From: Hymenobacter translucens
GTDB taxonomy: Bacteria; Bacteroidota; Bacteroidia; Cytophagales; Hymenobacteraceae
Assembly: GCF_020685205.1 (NCBI RefSeq)
Contig: NZ_JAJERB010000009.1
Span: 62,001 to 126,000 of the forward strand
Reading direction: 5' to 3'
Length of the DNA: 64,000 bases
Every line of letters starts with the position of its first letter. The stretch's first letter is position 1. The position numbers and the translations under genes are program-made. Of the stretch, positions 24,252-32,765 are shown piece after piece. The notes below the pieces were generated by a model that worked only from the letters and a program-made list of their open reading frames with translations, was not told where the DNA came from and did no database searches.

Positions 24252-24584
24252 ATGGCTCAGCAAGCACCCATAGACCCCACCCAGGACCCGAACGCCATTA
24301 ACATCGAGCTGCCCGAGGCCATTGCCGAAGGCGAGTACGCCAACCTGGCCATGATTGCGCACAGCAGCAGCGAATTTGTCATCGACTTTATCCGGCTGAT
24401 GCCCGGCGTACCCAAAGCCAAGGTGAAAGCCCGCATCGTGGTCACGCCCGAGCACGCCAAGCGGCTGGTCGCGGCGCTGGCCGAGAACATCGACCGGTTT
24501 GAGCAGAGCTTCGGCCCCATCAAGCCTCAGGCCGACATGCCCAGCTTCCCGATGAACTTCGGGGGCACGATGGGGGAGGCATAG
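24252..24584 (+). CDS. DUF3467 domain-containing protein
   Basis: 110 aa. The sequence from INIELPEAIAEGEYANLAMI through SEFVIDFIRLMPGVPKAKV to TPEHAKRLVAALAENIDRFE is the small DUF3467 domain, widespread in Bacteroidota. Its function is not known to me. Flanking terminators on both sides make it a single-gene unit between rpoC and the str operon; TAGCTTTA at 24208-24215 is a near match to a -7 element. Confidence 0.85.
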   Translation: MAQQAPIDPTQDPNAINIELPEAIAEGEYANLAMIAHSSSEFVIDFIRLMPGVPKAKVKARIVVTPEHAKRLVAALAENIDRFEQSFGPIKPQADMPSFPMNFGGTMGEA

Positions 24585-24612
24585 GAGCCTTGCACCTGTA
24601 ATGACCTTCCAG

Positions 24613-24646
24613 AAAGGCTTCACTTCCCGGTGAAGCCTTTTCTTTT
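24613..24646 (+). terminator. Terminator after the DUF3467 gene
   Basis: AAAGGCTTCAC, loop TTCCCG, GTGAAGCCTTT, then TCTTTTG. Confidence 0.85.
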
Positions 24647-24739
24647 GCCCAACATGGCAGTGCCCCGGTTGAGCTAAGGGGTAAAGAGACGGAAAGGCGT
24701 AACTTTTTTCGGGCACCTAAAACAAACTATTTCAACCTG

Positions 24740-24771
24740 TTTGCTATTTGCCGGCAACTTCTATACCTTTG
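24740..24771 (+). promoter_or_regulatory. Promoter of the str operon (rpsL-rpsG-fusA-rpsJ)
   Basis: TTTG at 24740-24743, 20 bp spacing, TACCTTTG at 24764-24771, 49 bp before the rpsL start. A full -33/-7 match. Confidence 0.7.
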
Positions 24772-24820
24772 CAAGCCTAATTTTTTGGGAGAGAACCCTC
24801 CTTGACAAACCATTCCATAA

Positions 24821-25249
24821 ATGCCTACTATTAACCAGTTAGTACGAAAAGGCCGCGAGAAGCTGACGACGAAGTCGAAGTCGCCGGCCCTGGACTCGTG
24901 CCCGCAGCGCCGTGGCGTATGCACCCGCGTGTACACCACTACGCCCAAGAAGCCGAACTCGGCTATGCGTAAAGTTGCCCGTGTGCGCCTCACCAACGGT
25001 AAGGAAGTCAACGCCTACATCCCGGGTGAAGGCCACAACCTGCAGGAGCACTCCATCGTGCTGATTCGCGGCGGCCGTGTGAAAGACCTTCCCGGTGTTC
25101 GCTACCACATCATCCGTGGTGCTCTCGATACGGCTGGCGTAAGCGGCCGTCTCCAGCGCCGCTCGAAGTACGGCGCCAAGCGTCCGAAGCCCGGCCAGGT
25201 GGCTGCCACCGGCAAAGGCGGCAAACCCGCACCCGGCAAGAAAAAGTAA
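24821..25249 (+). CDS. rpsL: 30S ribosomal protein S12
   Basis: 142 aa. Decoding-centre protein. Contains TTTPKKPNSAMRKVARVRL and GRVKDLPGVRYHIIRG; both lysines that mutate in streptomycin resistance (in PKKPN and RVKDL) are present, so the streptomycin-sensitive form is predicted. The C-terminus is extended by a Lys/Gly/Pro-rich tail (KRPKPGQVAATGKGGKPAPG). Confidence 0.98.
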   Translation: MPTINQLVRKGREKLTTKSKSPALDSCPQRRGVCTRVYTTTPKKPNSAMRKVARVRLTNGKEVNAYIPGEGHNLQEHSIVLIRGGRVKDLPGVRYHIIRGALDTAGVSGRLQRRSKYGAKRPKPGQVAATGKGGKPAPGKKK

Positions 25250-25334
25250 TTGATACGAGTAAAGCGGTAGCGCGTGTTGGCTAGCACATGGTTCTTAGCC
25301 CACGCCCAGCCGTTCATAACTCACATCTGAACCC

Positions 25335-25802
25335 ATGAGAAAGTCAAAACCGAAAAAGCGCATCCTCCTGCCCGACCCCAAGTACAAGGAGACGCTGGTA
25401 ACCCGTTTCGTCAACTACATGATGTATGACGGAAAGAAAAACCTGGCCTACACCATTTTCTACGATGCCTGCGAGCTTGTTGAGCAGCGCACCAAGGAAA
25501 ACGGCCTGGAGATGTGGCGCAAGGCCCTGAACAACGTGATGCCGACCGTAGAAGTAAAGAGCCGCCGCGTAGGTGGTGCTACCTTCCAGGTGCCGATCGA
25601 AGTTCGCCCCGACCGCCGGATCTCGGTAGGTGCCAAGTGGATGATTCAGTATGCTCGTCGCCGTGGTGAAAAGACCATGAAGGACAAGCTGGCTGGCGAA
25701 ATCATTGCCGCTGCCAAAGGTGAAGGTGCTTCCGTTAAGAAGAAGGACGACACGCACCGTATGGCCGAAGCCAACAAGGCCTTCTCGCACTTCCGATTCT
25801 AA
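25335..25802 (+). CDS. rpsG: 30S ribosomal protein S7
   Basis: 155 aa. Nucleates the 30S head and contacts E-site tRNA. RKSKPKKRILLPDPKYKETL at the N-terminus, VEVKSRRVGGATFQVPIEVR and KDDTHRMAEANKAFSHFRF at the end are all typical. In the standard rpsL-rpsG-fusA order. Confidence 0.98.
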   Translation: MRKSKPKKRILLPDPKYKETLVTRFVNYMMYDGKKNLAYTIFYDACELVEQRTKENGLEMWRKALNNVMPTVEVKSRRVGGATFQVPIEVRPDRRISVGAKWMIQYARRRGEKTMKDKLAGEIIAAAKGEGASVKKKDDTHRMAEANKAFSHFRF

Positions 25803-25807
25803 ACAGT

Positions 25808-25901
25808 TATTAGGGTCTTGGGGTCCTGGACCTTGGTTTTTGTTCTCTTGCACGCGCGTTGAACAACCAAGCCCCGGGAACCTAAGACCCTAAGCCCCTC
25901 A
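25808..25901 (+). repeat. Seven-base-periodic inverted repeat before fusA
   Basis: The arms TTAGGGTCTT (25810-25819) and AAGACCCTAA (25884-25893) are perfect complements, and the inner parts also pair. The right side divides into five heptamers that all begin with CC (25867-25901); the left side has GG at a fixed place in each heptamer. The repeat ends 7 bp before the fusA ATG, so the mRNA can form a long hairpin next to the start. Confidence 0.65.
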
Positions 25902-25908
25902 TAAAAAC

Positions 25909-28053
25909 ATGGCTGTTAATCAACAACTAGAGTACCTGCGCAACATCGGCATCATGGCCCACATTGATGCGGGTAAGACGACGACCTCGGAGCGCATTCT
26001 GTACTACACCGGCAAAACCCACAAGATCGGGGAGGTGCACGATGGTGCGGCCACGATGGACTGGATGGAGCAGGAGCAGGAGCGTGGCATCACGATTACC
26101 TCGGCTGCCACGACCACGTTCTGGAACTACCCGACCGACCAGCGGGGTAACCCGACCGGCGAAACCAAGCAGTACAAGATCAACCTCATCGACACCCCCG
26201 GCCACGTTGACTTCACGGTAGAAGTTGAACGCTCGCTGCGCGTGCTCGACGGCGCTGTGGCCCTGTTCTGCGCCGTATCCGGCGTAGAGCCCCAGTCGGA
26301 GACCGTATGGCGTCAGGCTGACAAGTACAAGGTGCCCCGCATCTGCTTCGTCAACAAGATGGACCGTGCCGGTGCTGACTTCTTCAAGGCCGTAGCCGAA
26401 ATCAAGGACAAGCTCGGCGCTAACCCCGTGCCCCTGCAGATCCCGATCGGCGCTGAGGACACGTTCAAAGGCGTAGTAGACCTGCTCACGGGTAAGGCTA
26501 TCGTATGGGACGACAAAACCGAAGGTAAGTCGTACGACGAGGTTCCCGTTCCCGAGGATCTGGTAGACACCGTACAGGAGTGGCGCGAAAAGCTCGTCGA
26601 AAGCGTAGCTGAGTACGACGACACGCTGATGGAGAAGTTCTTCGACGATCCGGACAGCATCACCCGTGAGGAAATGATGGTGGTAATCCGCAAGGCGGTT
26701 ATCGACATGAAGTTCTCGCCTGTACTGTGCGGCTCGGCCTTCAAGAACAAGGGTGTGCAGACCATGCTCGACGCGGTAATGGCGTATCTGCCTTCGCCCC
26801 TCGACATGCCCGCCATCATCGGCACCAACCCCGAGAACGGCGAGGAAATCGAGCGTCATCCCGACAACTCGGAGCCCTTCACCGCGCTGGCGTTCAAAAT
26901 TGCTACCGACCCCTACGTGGGCCGTCTGTGCTTCTTCCGTTGCTACTCGGGCCAGCTCGAGGGCGGCTCGTACGTGCTCAACAACCGCACGGGCAAGAAG
27001 GAGCGCATCTCGCGTCTGATGCAGATGCACTCCAACAAGCAGAACCCGATCGACAAGATCCAGGCCGGCGACATTGCTGCCGGTGTTGGCTTCAAGGACA
27101 TCAAGACGGGCGATACGCTGTCGGACGAGAAAAACCCGGTGGTACTGGAAAGCATGAGCTTCCCTGAGCCGGTAATCGGCTACGCCATCGAGCCCAAGAC
27201 GCAGGCAGACGTTGACAAGATGGGTATGGCTATTGCCAAGCTTATCGAGGAAGACCCCACGCTGCGGGTGAACACGGATGAGGAAACCGGCCAGACCGTA
27301 CTGCGCGGCATGGGCGAGCTTCACCTGGAAATCATCATCGACCGGATGCGTCGGGAGTTCAAGGTAGAAATCAACCAGGGTGCTCCCCAGGTGGCCTACA
27401 AGGAAGTCCTGACCAAGAAGGTTGAGCACCGCGAAACCTACAAGAAGCAGACCGGTGGCCGTGGTAAGTTCGGTGACATCGTATTCGAACTCGGCCCGAA
27501 AGAGACCGAGCCCGAGAAGCCCGGCTTCGAGTTCGACAACGCTATTGTCGGTGGTGTTATTCCCCGCGAATTCATTGCTCCGATCCAGAAAGGCTTCGAA
27601 GAGGCTATGAAGAATGGCCCGCTGGCCGGCTTCCCGGTTGAGGGCATGAAGGTGCGTCTGTTCCACGGCTCGTACCACGACGTGGACTCGGATGCGCTGT
27701 CGTTCGAACTGGCCGCCCGTGGCGGTTTCCGCGAAGCAGCCCGCAAGGCTGGTCCGAAGCTGCTCGAGCCCATCATGTCCGTTGAGGTTCTGTGCCCCGA
27801 CGAGTACACGGGCCCGGTAACCGGCGACCTGAACCGTCGTCGTGGCCTGATGAAAGGCATGGATACCCGCGGTGGTGCTCAGGTTATCAAAGCTGACGTG
27901 CCCCTGTCGGAGCTGTTCGGCTACGTAACTGACCTGCGCACGCTGTCCTCGGGTCGTGCTTCGGCCTCGCTGACCTTCTCGCACTACGAGCAGGTTCCGC
28001 AAAACCTTGCTGATGGCATTGTAGCCAAGACCAAAGGCAACGCTGTTCGCTAA
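25909..28053 (+). CDS. fusA: Translation elongation factor G
   Basis: 714 aa. GTPase that drives translocation and, with RRF, ribosome recycling. G1 AHIDAGKTTTSERIL, G3 DTPGHVDFTVEVERSLRVLD and G4 NKMD are intact; domain IV contains KQTGGRGKFGDI and the C-terminus has SEMF-like LSELFGYVTDLRTLSSGRA. An inverted heptamer repeat directly precedes its start. Confidence 0.98.
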   Translation: MAVNQQLEYLRNIGIMAHIDAGKTTTSERILYYTGKTHKIGEVHDGAATMDWMEQEQERGITITSAATTTFWNYPTDQRGNPTGETKQYKINLIDTPGHVDFTVEVERSLRVLDGAVALFCAVSGVEPQSETVWRQADKYKVPRICFVNKMDRAGADFFKAVAEIKDKLGANPVPLQIPIGAEDTFKGVVDLLTGKAIVWDDKTEGKSYDEVPVPEDLVDTVQEWREKLVESVAEYDDTLMEKFFDDPDSITREEMMVVIRKAVIDMKFSPVLCGSAFKNKGVQTMLDAVMAYLPSPLDMPAIIGTNPENGEEIERHPDNSEPFTALAFKIATDPYVGRLCFFRCYSGQLEGGSYVLNNRTGKKERISRLMQMHSNKQNPIDKIQAGDIAAGVGFKDIKTGDTLSDEKNPVVLESMSFPEPVIGYAIEPKTQADVDKMGMAIAKLIEEDPTLRVNTDEETGQTVLRGMGELHLEIIIDRMRREFKVEINQGAPQVAYKEVLTKKVEHRETYKKQTGGRGKFGDIVFELGPKETEPEKPGFEFDNAIVGGVIPREFIAPIQKGFEEAMKNGPLAGFPVEGMKVRLFHGSYHDVDSDALSFELAARGGFREAARKAGPKLLEPIMSVEVLCPDEYTGPVTGDLNRRRGLMKGMDTRGGAQVIKADVPLSELFGYVTDLRTLSSGRASASLTFSHYEQVPQNLADGIVAKTKGNAVR

Positions 28054-28073
28054 TTCGCTTTCAGACTTAAGAC

Positions 28074-28379
28074 ATGAATCAGAAAATTCGCATCAAACTC
28101 AAGTCCTACGATCATAACCTCGTAGACAAATCGTCCGAGAAGATCGTGAAAGCGGTTAAAGCTACGGGCGCCATCGTCAGCGGTCCTATCCCGCTGCCCA
28201 CCAACAAGGAGAAGTTCACCGTTCTTCGTTCGCCCCACGTGAACAAGAAGTCGCGTGAGCAGTTCCAGCTGTGCACCTACAAGCGCCTCGTCGACATCTA
28301 CTCCACGTCGTCCAAGACGGTAGATGCTCTGATGAAGCTCGAGCTGCCCAGCGGTGTTGACGTTGAAATCAAAGTTTGA
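28074..28379 (+). CDS. rpsJ: 30S ribosomal protein S10
   Basis: 101 aa. Head protein and NusG partner. IRIKLKSYDHNLVDKSSEKI, then GPIPLPTNKEKFTVLRSPHV and SREQFQLCTYKRLVDI are diagnostic. It normally leads directly into rplC; here a strong terminator and an unrelated gene intervene, so it ends the str operon instead. Confidence 0.98.
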   Translation: MNQKIRIKLKSYDHNLVDKSSEKIVKAVKATGAIVSGPIPLPTNKEKFTVLRSPHVNKKSREQFQLCTYKRLVDIYSTSSKTVDALMKLELPSGVDVEIKV

Positions 28380-28400
28380 TTCAACCTGCCTTCGTTTTGT

Positions 28401-28440
28401 AAAAGCACCCCACGGTCCCGTACCGTGGGGTGCTTTTTTT
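28401..28440 (+). terminator. Strong terminator after rpsJ
   Basis: Stem AAAGCACCCCACGGT / ACCGTGGGGTGCTTT with a five-base loop, followed by a T tract. It cleanly ends the str operon. Confidence 0.95.
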
Positions 28441-28505
28441 ATCTAGCTTTCGGCTGATTTTGCTTTGGCGGAACGGGACGTTGGCCCGGCTTCTTACTTC
28501 TTACT

Positions 28506-29780
28506 ATGGATCAGCTTACCGGCAGTGTGTTTTCGATGAAGCGGGTGCAGTACGCCACCACCTTCTTTTCCGCGTGCATAGTTATCGGGCTGTTTGTCGC
28601 CAGCTTCTTCCGCATCCTGCCCAGCATCGGCATCATCGGGCTTACGCTGACGGCACTTGGCTACGCGGTATCGCATCGGCGGATTGAGCACCGGCGCTAC
28701 TGGCACGTGTACGCGGCCTTTACCGGGGTATTTGTGCTGCACCTGCTCAGCGGGCTGAACACCTCGGCCGAGAAAATGAGCGAGTACGGGCAGGACGTGG
28801 TGCTGCAGTCGCCCTTCCTGCTGCTCCCACTGGCGTTTTGCCTGTTGCCTGTGCTGCCAGCCCGGAGCCTGCGGGCACTATGGCTTTTGTTTATCGCGCT
28901 TACCGTGCTGGCTGCCCTGGGAAGTACCATCTACTACCTGTTCCACGCGGCCGTCATCAACCAGCTGTACCTCGAGTCGCGGGTGATGCCCACGGAGCCC
29001 GACCATATTCGCTTCAGTTTAATGATAACCCTGGCCATTGCTGCCGGGGTGGTTATGCTCGCCCGGGAAGGAAACCTGGCTGGGTGGCGAAGGCTGGTAG
29101 TAGGGGCTGTTATCTTTTTGATGCTGTATCAGCACTTACTGGCCGTGCGCAGCGGACTGGCGACCTTCTATGCGCTGGGTGGGCTGACTATTGCCTGGCT
29201 GGTGCTGCGCAAAGCCCGCTACAAGCTGGCCGGTCAGCTGGCCCTGGGTATGGTTGTGCTGCCGCTGCTGAGCTTTGCGCTGTTCCCGACCTTTCGCAAC
29301 AAGTTTCACAACACCCAGGAAGACCTGAGTAAAGTAGATACCAGTAAGTCGGCCAACAATTACTCTCTGGTGGGGCGGGTGTACTCCTATAAGGTGGCTG
29401 GTATGATTATCCGGGATAATCCGATAGTGGGCGTGGGCAAGGCCGATATGGAGCCGGAAATGCAGACGCGCTACAATCAGCACTTTCCCAGCATCACCAA
29501 CTATATCAAGCCCCACAACCAGTTTCTATATAACCTAGTCGCCTACGGTGGGCTGGGGCTGCTGCTCTTCCTGCTTTGCTTCTACTATCCCGCCTGGTGG
29601 GCCTGGCCCCGGCACGCGCCGCTGCTGGTAGCCCAGTACTGCATTGTGAGTTTGTCCTTCTTAGTGGAGTACACCCTCGAAACCCAGATTGGTCTGACGT
29701 ATGCACTCTTCTTTCTGCTGCTGGCCCTTTCGGCACTCATAGCCGATGACGAGGCTGAGCCAGCAGGTCGCCTCGCCTGA
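28506..29780 (+). CDS. O-antigen ligase/polymerase family membrane protein
   Basis: 424 aa with about ten hydrophobic segments. The periplasmic-loop region contains YQHLLAVRSGLATFYALGG and the Wzy_C-type segment GRVYSYKVAGMIIRDNPIVG, then KPHNQFLYNLVAYGGLGLL, matching the O-antigen ligase fold (WaaL/Wzy). Such proteins join or polymerise lipid-linked glycans on the outer face of the inner membrane. It sits alone between the rpsJ terminator and the rplC promoter, with no other glycan gene near it. Ligase versus polymerase cannot be decided from sequence. Confidence 0.85.
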   Translation: MDQLTGSVFSMKRVQYATTFFSACIVIGLFVASFFRILPSIGIIGLTLTALGYAVSHRRIEHRRYWHVYAAFTGVFVLHLLSGLNTSAEKMSEYGQDVVLQSPFLLLPLAFCLLPVLPARSLRALWLLFIALTVLAALGSTIYYLFHAAVINQLYLESRVMPTEPDHIRFSLMITLAIAAGVVMLAREGNLAGWRRLVVGAVIFLMLYQHLLAVRSGLATFYALGGLTIAWLVLRKARYKLAGQLALGMVVLPLLSFALFPTFRNKFHNTQEDLSKVDTSKSANNYSLVGRVYSYKVAGMIIRDNPIVGVGKADMEPEMQTRYNQHFPSITNYIKPHNQFLYNLVAYGGLGLLLFLLCFYYPAWWAWPRHAPLLVAQYCIVSLSFLVEYTLETQIGLTYALFFLLLALSALIADDEAEPAGRLA

Positions 29781-29798
29781 GACCCGCAATCAGAGGGC

Positions 29799-29906
29799 CA
29801 GTTTTGCAGTATAGCAACTCATCCGGATAGTCCGGACGTGCCAAACCCGGCAGCAGGGGAAGAGCAGCCACACTTGGCAGCTCGGCAGTACAGTTGGAAG
29901 CCACTG
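29799..29906 (+). ncRNA. Candidate SRP-like small RNA
   Basis: A rod-like fold is visible: CAGT/ACTG, CAACT/AGTTG, CCGG/TCGG and TGCCAA/TTGGCA stack inward to an apex that contains CAG, GGAA and AGCAGCC. This order resembles domain IV of bacterial SRP RNA, preceded by GCCAAACCCGG as in small SRP RNAs of Bacteroidota. The apical stem is shorter than the textbook one, so the identity is unproven. It may instead be another structured RNA. Confidence 0.45.
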
Positions 29907-29969
29907 AAAGAGAACCACTACGCTCTGCCGGGCCGGCCTGTAACTCCCTGAAAATATTTCAGAACAGGG

Positions 29970-30001
29970 TTGCGAAACGTCGTAAATATTTTCTAGCTTT
30001 G
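29970..30001 (+). promoter_or_regulatory. Promoter of the rplC operon
   Basis: TTG at 29970-29972, 21 bp spacing, TAGCTTTG at 29994-30001, followed by CACTCCCAT as after the tRNA-Trp promoter. It restarts transcription for the S10 genes that were separated from rpsJ. Confidence 0.7.
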
Positions 30002-30013
30002 CACTCCCATTCC

Positions 30014-30036
30014 GAAAACGCTATTCGGGCGTTTTC
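30014..30036 (+). promoter_or_regulatory. Leader hairpin before rplC
   Basis: GAAAACGC pairs with GCGTTTTC around a seven-base loop, within the first 35 nt of the predicted transcript and followed by TTCTGTGTCTTTTT. It could be an attenuator or a protein-binding leader; L4 is the classic regulator of this operon in other bacteria. Confidence 0.4.
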
Positions 30037-30066
30037 TTCTGTGTCTTTTTATTAAATCTAAAACGA

Positions 30067-30687
30067 ATGCCTGGCATCATCGGTAAAAAAATCGGTATGA
30101 CAAGCCTCTTCACTCCGGACGGGAAGAACATTCCCTGCACGCTCATCGAGGCGGGTCCGTGCGTAGTGACGCAGGTGAAAACGCTGGCCAATGACGGTTA
30201 CACCGCCATTCAGATCGGCTACGGCGAGAAAAAAGCAAAGAACACGACCAAAGCGCTGGTCGGTCACTTCGCTAAAGCCGGTACCACTCCCAAGAAAAAG
30301 CTCGTTGAATTCCGCCTTAACGCGGAATCGACGTTCGCAGCAGGTTCCACCATCGACGCTACTCTCTTCGAAGAAGGTGAGTTTGTTGACGTTGTAGGCA
30401 CCTCGAAAGGTAAAGGCTTCCAGGGCGTAGTAAAGCGCTACAACTTTGCTGGTGTAGGCGGGCAGACCCACGGTCAGCACAACCGTCTGCGTCACCCCGG
30501 TTCTATCGGTGCCTGCTCCTGGCCCTCGCGCGTATTCAAAGGAATGCGCATGGCCGGCCGCATGGGCGGTGACCGGGTAAAAGTGCAGAACCTGAAGGTG
30601 ATGCGCATTGTAGCCGACAAGAACCTGATTCTGGTTAGCGGCTCGATTCCCGGTGCCAAGAACTCTTACGTGGTCCTGGAAAAATAA
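30067..30687 (+). CDS. rplC: 50S ribosomal protein L3
   Basis: 206 aa. One of the first proteins in 50S assembly, reaching to the peptidyl-transferase centre. PGIIGKKIGMTSLFTPDG, VGGQTHGQHNRLRHPGSIG and GRMGGDRVKVQNLKV are characteristic. First gene of the operon after the new promoter. Confidence 0.98.
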   Translation: MPGIIGKKIGMTSLFTPDGKNIPCTLIEAGPCVVTQVKTLANDGYTAIQIGYGEKKAKNTTKALVGHFAKAGTTPKKKLVEFRLNAESTFAAGSTIDATLFEEGEFVDVVGTSKGKGFQGVVKRYNFAGVGGQTHGQHNRLRHPGSIGACSWPSRVFKGMRMAGRMGGDRVKVQNLKVMRIVADKNLILVSGSIPGAKNSYVVLEK

Positions 30688-30693
30688 CGCAAG

Positions 30694-31332
30694 ATGGAAC
30701 TGTCAGTATATAACATCAAGGGAGAAGACACCGGCCGCAAGGTGACGCTGTCGGATGCTGTTTTCGGCATCGAACCCAACGAGCACGTGATGTACCTCGA
30801 CGTGAAGCAGTACCTGGCCAACCAGCGCCAGGGCACGCACAAGTCGAAGCAGCGCAACGAGGTGCACGGCACCACGAAGAAGCTCAAGAAGCAGAAAGGT
30901 ACGGGCGGTGCCCGCGCCGGTAGCATGAAGTCGCCGGTGTTCATCGGTGGTGGCCGTGTATTCGGTCCCCAGCCCCGTGACTACGGCTTCAAGCTGAACA
31001 AAAAGACCAAGCGCCTGGCCCGTCTGTCCGCTCTGTCGGTACTGGCCCAGGATGGCAAGGTTGCCCTGGTTGAGAACATCAGCCTGAGCGCTCCTAAAAC
31101 GAAAGATTTCCTCTCGATCCTGTCGGGTCTGAAGCTGAACAACGGCAAGAAAACCTTGCTCGTGACCGGCGAAGCCGACAAGAACGTGCTGCTCTCGGCC
31201 CGCAACATCCAGAAAGTGACCGTTTCGACGCCCGTGGCGCTGAACACCCACGACCTGCTGAACACGGACACCCTGCTGCTGTCGGAAGACGGGTTGAAGT
31301 CGCTGGAACAACTCTACACCACTGCTGAGTAA
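30694..31332 (+). CDS. rplD: 50S ribosomal protein L4
   Basis: 212 aa. Lines the exit tunnel. The extended loop contains KQKGTGGARAGSMKSPVFIG and GGRVFGPQPRDYGFKLNKK; the C-terminal half has VSTPVALNTHDLLNTDTLL. The stop shares one base with the rplW start. Confidence 0.98.
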   Translation: MELSVYNIKGEDTGRKVTLSDAVFGIEPNEHVMYLDVKQYLANQRQGTHKSKQRNEVHGTTKKLKKQKGTGGARAGSMKSPVFIGGGRVFGPQPRDYGFKLNKKTKRLARLSALSVLAQDGKVALVENISLSAPKTKDFLSILSGLKLNNGKKTLLVTGEADKNVLLSARNIQKVTVSTPVALNTHDLLNTDTLLLSEDGLKSLEQLYTTAE

Positions 31333-31619
31333 TGAGCACGCTGAAGAAACCCATCGTGACCGAGAAGGCCACGGCCCTGAACGAGAAAGGTCAGTACGCT
31401 TTCGAAGTTGAGCGCACCGCCAACAAGGTTCAGATCAAAAAGGAAATCGAGCAGCTGTATGGCGTGACGGTAACGGGCATTAGCACGATCCGCACCAACG
31501 GCAAGCTGAAGTCGAAGTTCACCAAGGGCGGATCCGTTAGCGGCCGTCGCCCCCACGGGAAAAAGGCTATTGTAACCGTGAAGGAAGGCGACGTAATCGA
31601 CTTCTATAACGGTATCTAA
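31332..31619 (+). CDS. rplW: 50S ribosomal protein L23
   Basis: 95 aa. Tunnel-exit protein that docks trigger factor and SRP. KKPIVTEKATALNEKGQYAF and the C-terminal strand KAIVTVKEGDVIDFYNGI are typical. Overlaps rplD by one base (TAATG). Confidence 0.97.
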   Translation: MSTLKKPIVTEKATALNEKGQYAFEVERTANKVQIKKEIEQLYGVTVTGISTIRTNGKLKSKFTKGGSVSGRRPHGKKAIVTVKEGDVIDFYNGI

Positions 31620-31653
31620 CCGGGGAAACCCGTAACGCGCATTTTAAAGCAAA

Positions 31654-32481
31654 ATGGCACTTAAAAAACTAAGACCAACATCACCGGGTCAGCGCTTCCG
31701 CATCGCACCGGGCTTCGACGAGATTACGACGTCGACCCCGGAGAAGTCGCTGTTGGCACCCATGGAAAAATCCGGTGGCCGCAACAACGCGGGTAAGATG
31801 ACCAACCGCTACATCGGCGGTGGTCACAAGCAGAAGTATCGTGTGATCGACTTCAAGCGTGACAAAGCTGGTGTTCCGGCCACGGTGAAGACGATCGAAT
31901 ACGATCCCAACCGCACGGCCCGTATCGCCCTGCTGCAGTACGCCGACGGCGAGAAGCGCTACATCATTGCTCCCGCTGGTCTGGCGGTCGGCACGGTGGT
32001 CGTATCGGGTCCCGGCGTAGCTCCCGAAGTTGGAAACGCTCTGGCCCTGCGCGAAATGCCGCTCGGTACCATCGTTCACAACATTGAGCTGATGCCCGGC
32101 GGCGGTGCTGCCATGGCTCGCTCGGCTGGCACCTACGCCCAGCTGGTAGCCCGCGAAGACAAATACGCAACGTTGAAACTGCCCTCCGGTGAGATGCGCA
32201 TGGTACTCGTTACCTGCATGGCTACGGTTGGTACCGTTTCGAATGGCGACCACATGAACGTGCGTCTCGGCAAAGCCGGTCGTAACCGTTGGTTGGGCCG
32301 TCGTCCCCGCGTTCGTGGTGTTGCTATGAACCCTGTCGATCACCCGATGGGTGGTGGTGAAGGTAAGTCGTCGGGTGGTCACCCGCGCAGCCGTAACGGC
32401 ATCTTCGCCAAGGGTCAGAAGACCCGCAACAAGAACAAGTACTCTGAGCAGCTCATCGTTAACCGTAAAGGCAAGAAGTAA
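31654..32481 (+). CDS. rplB: 50S ribosomal protein L2
   Basis: 275 aa. Essential for subunit joining and peptidyl transfer. GGRNNAGKMTNRYIGGGHKQ, SRSAGTYAQLVA-like ARSAGTYAQLVAREDKYATL and the conserved VAMNPVDHPMGGGEGKSSGG loop (with the key histidine) are present. Confidence 0.98.
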   Translation: MALKKLRPTSPGQRFRIAPGFDEITTSTPEKSLLAPMEKSGGRNNAGKMTNRYIGGGHKQKYRVIDFKRDKAGVPATVKTIEYDPNRTARIALLQYADGEKRYIIAPAGLAVGTVVVSGPGVAPEVGNALALREMPLGTIVHNIELMPGGGAAMARSAGTYAQLVAREDKYATLKLPSGEMRMVLVTCMATVGTVSNGDHMNVRLGKAGRNRWLGRRPRVRGVAMNPVDHPMGGGEGKSSGGHPRSRNGIFAKGQKTRNKNKYSEQLIVNRKGKK

Positions 32482-32484
32482 GCA

Positions 32485-32763
32485 ATGGCACGTTCGCTAA
32501 AAAAAGGGCCGTACATTGACTTCCGGCTCGAGAAGAAAGTAACGGCAATGGAAGAATCCGGCAAAAAGTCGGTGGTGAAGACCTGGTCGCGCCGCTCGAT
32601 GATTTCCCCGGACTTCGTAGGCCACACCTTCGCTGTTCACAACGGCAATAAGTTCATCCCGGTGTACGTCACGGAAAACATGGTTGGTCACAAGCTCGGT
32701 GAGTTTGCCCCCACCCGCAACTTCCGTGGTCACGTCGCCAAGAAAGATAAAGGCAAGCGCTAA
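32485..32763 (+). CDS. rpsS: 30S ribosomal protein S19
   Basis: 92 aa. Head protein near the A-site finger bridge. ARSLKKGPYIDFRLEKKV, TWSRRSMISPDFVGHTFAVH and the C-terminal LGEFAPTRNFRGHVAKKDKG are typical. It lies 3 bp after rplB and 2 bp before rplV. Confidence 0.98.
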   Translation: MARSLKKGPYIDFRLEKKVTAMEESGKKSVVKTWSRRSMISPDFVGHTFAVHNGNKFIPVYVTENMVGHKLGEFAPTRNFRGHVAKKDKGKR

Positions 32764-32765
32764 GA

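Noticed and set aside
28506..29780. O-antigen ligase gene as part of a mobile island
   Set aside because: No integrase, insertion sequence, direct repeats or marked composition change at its edges; reported only as an unusual insertion.
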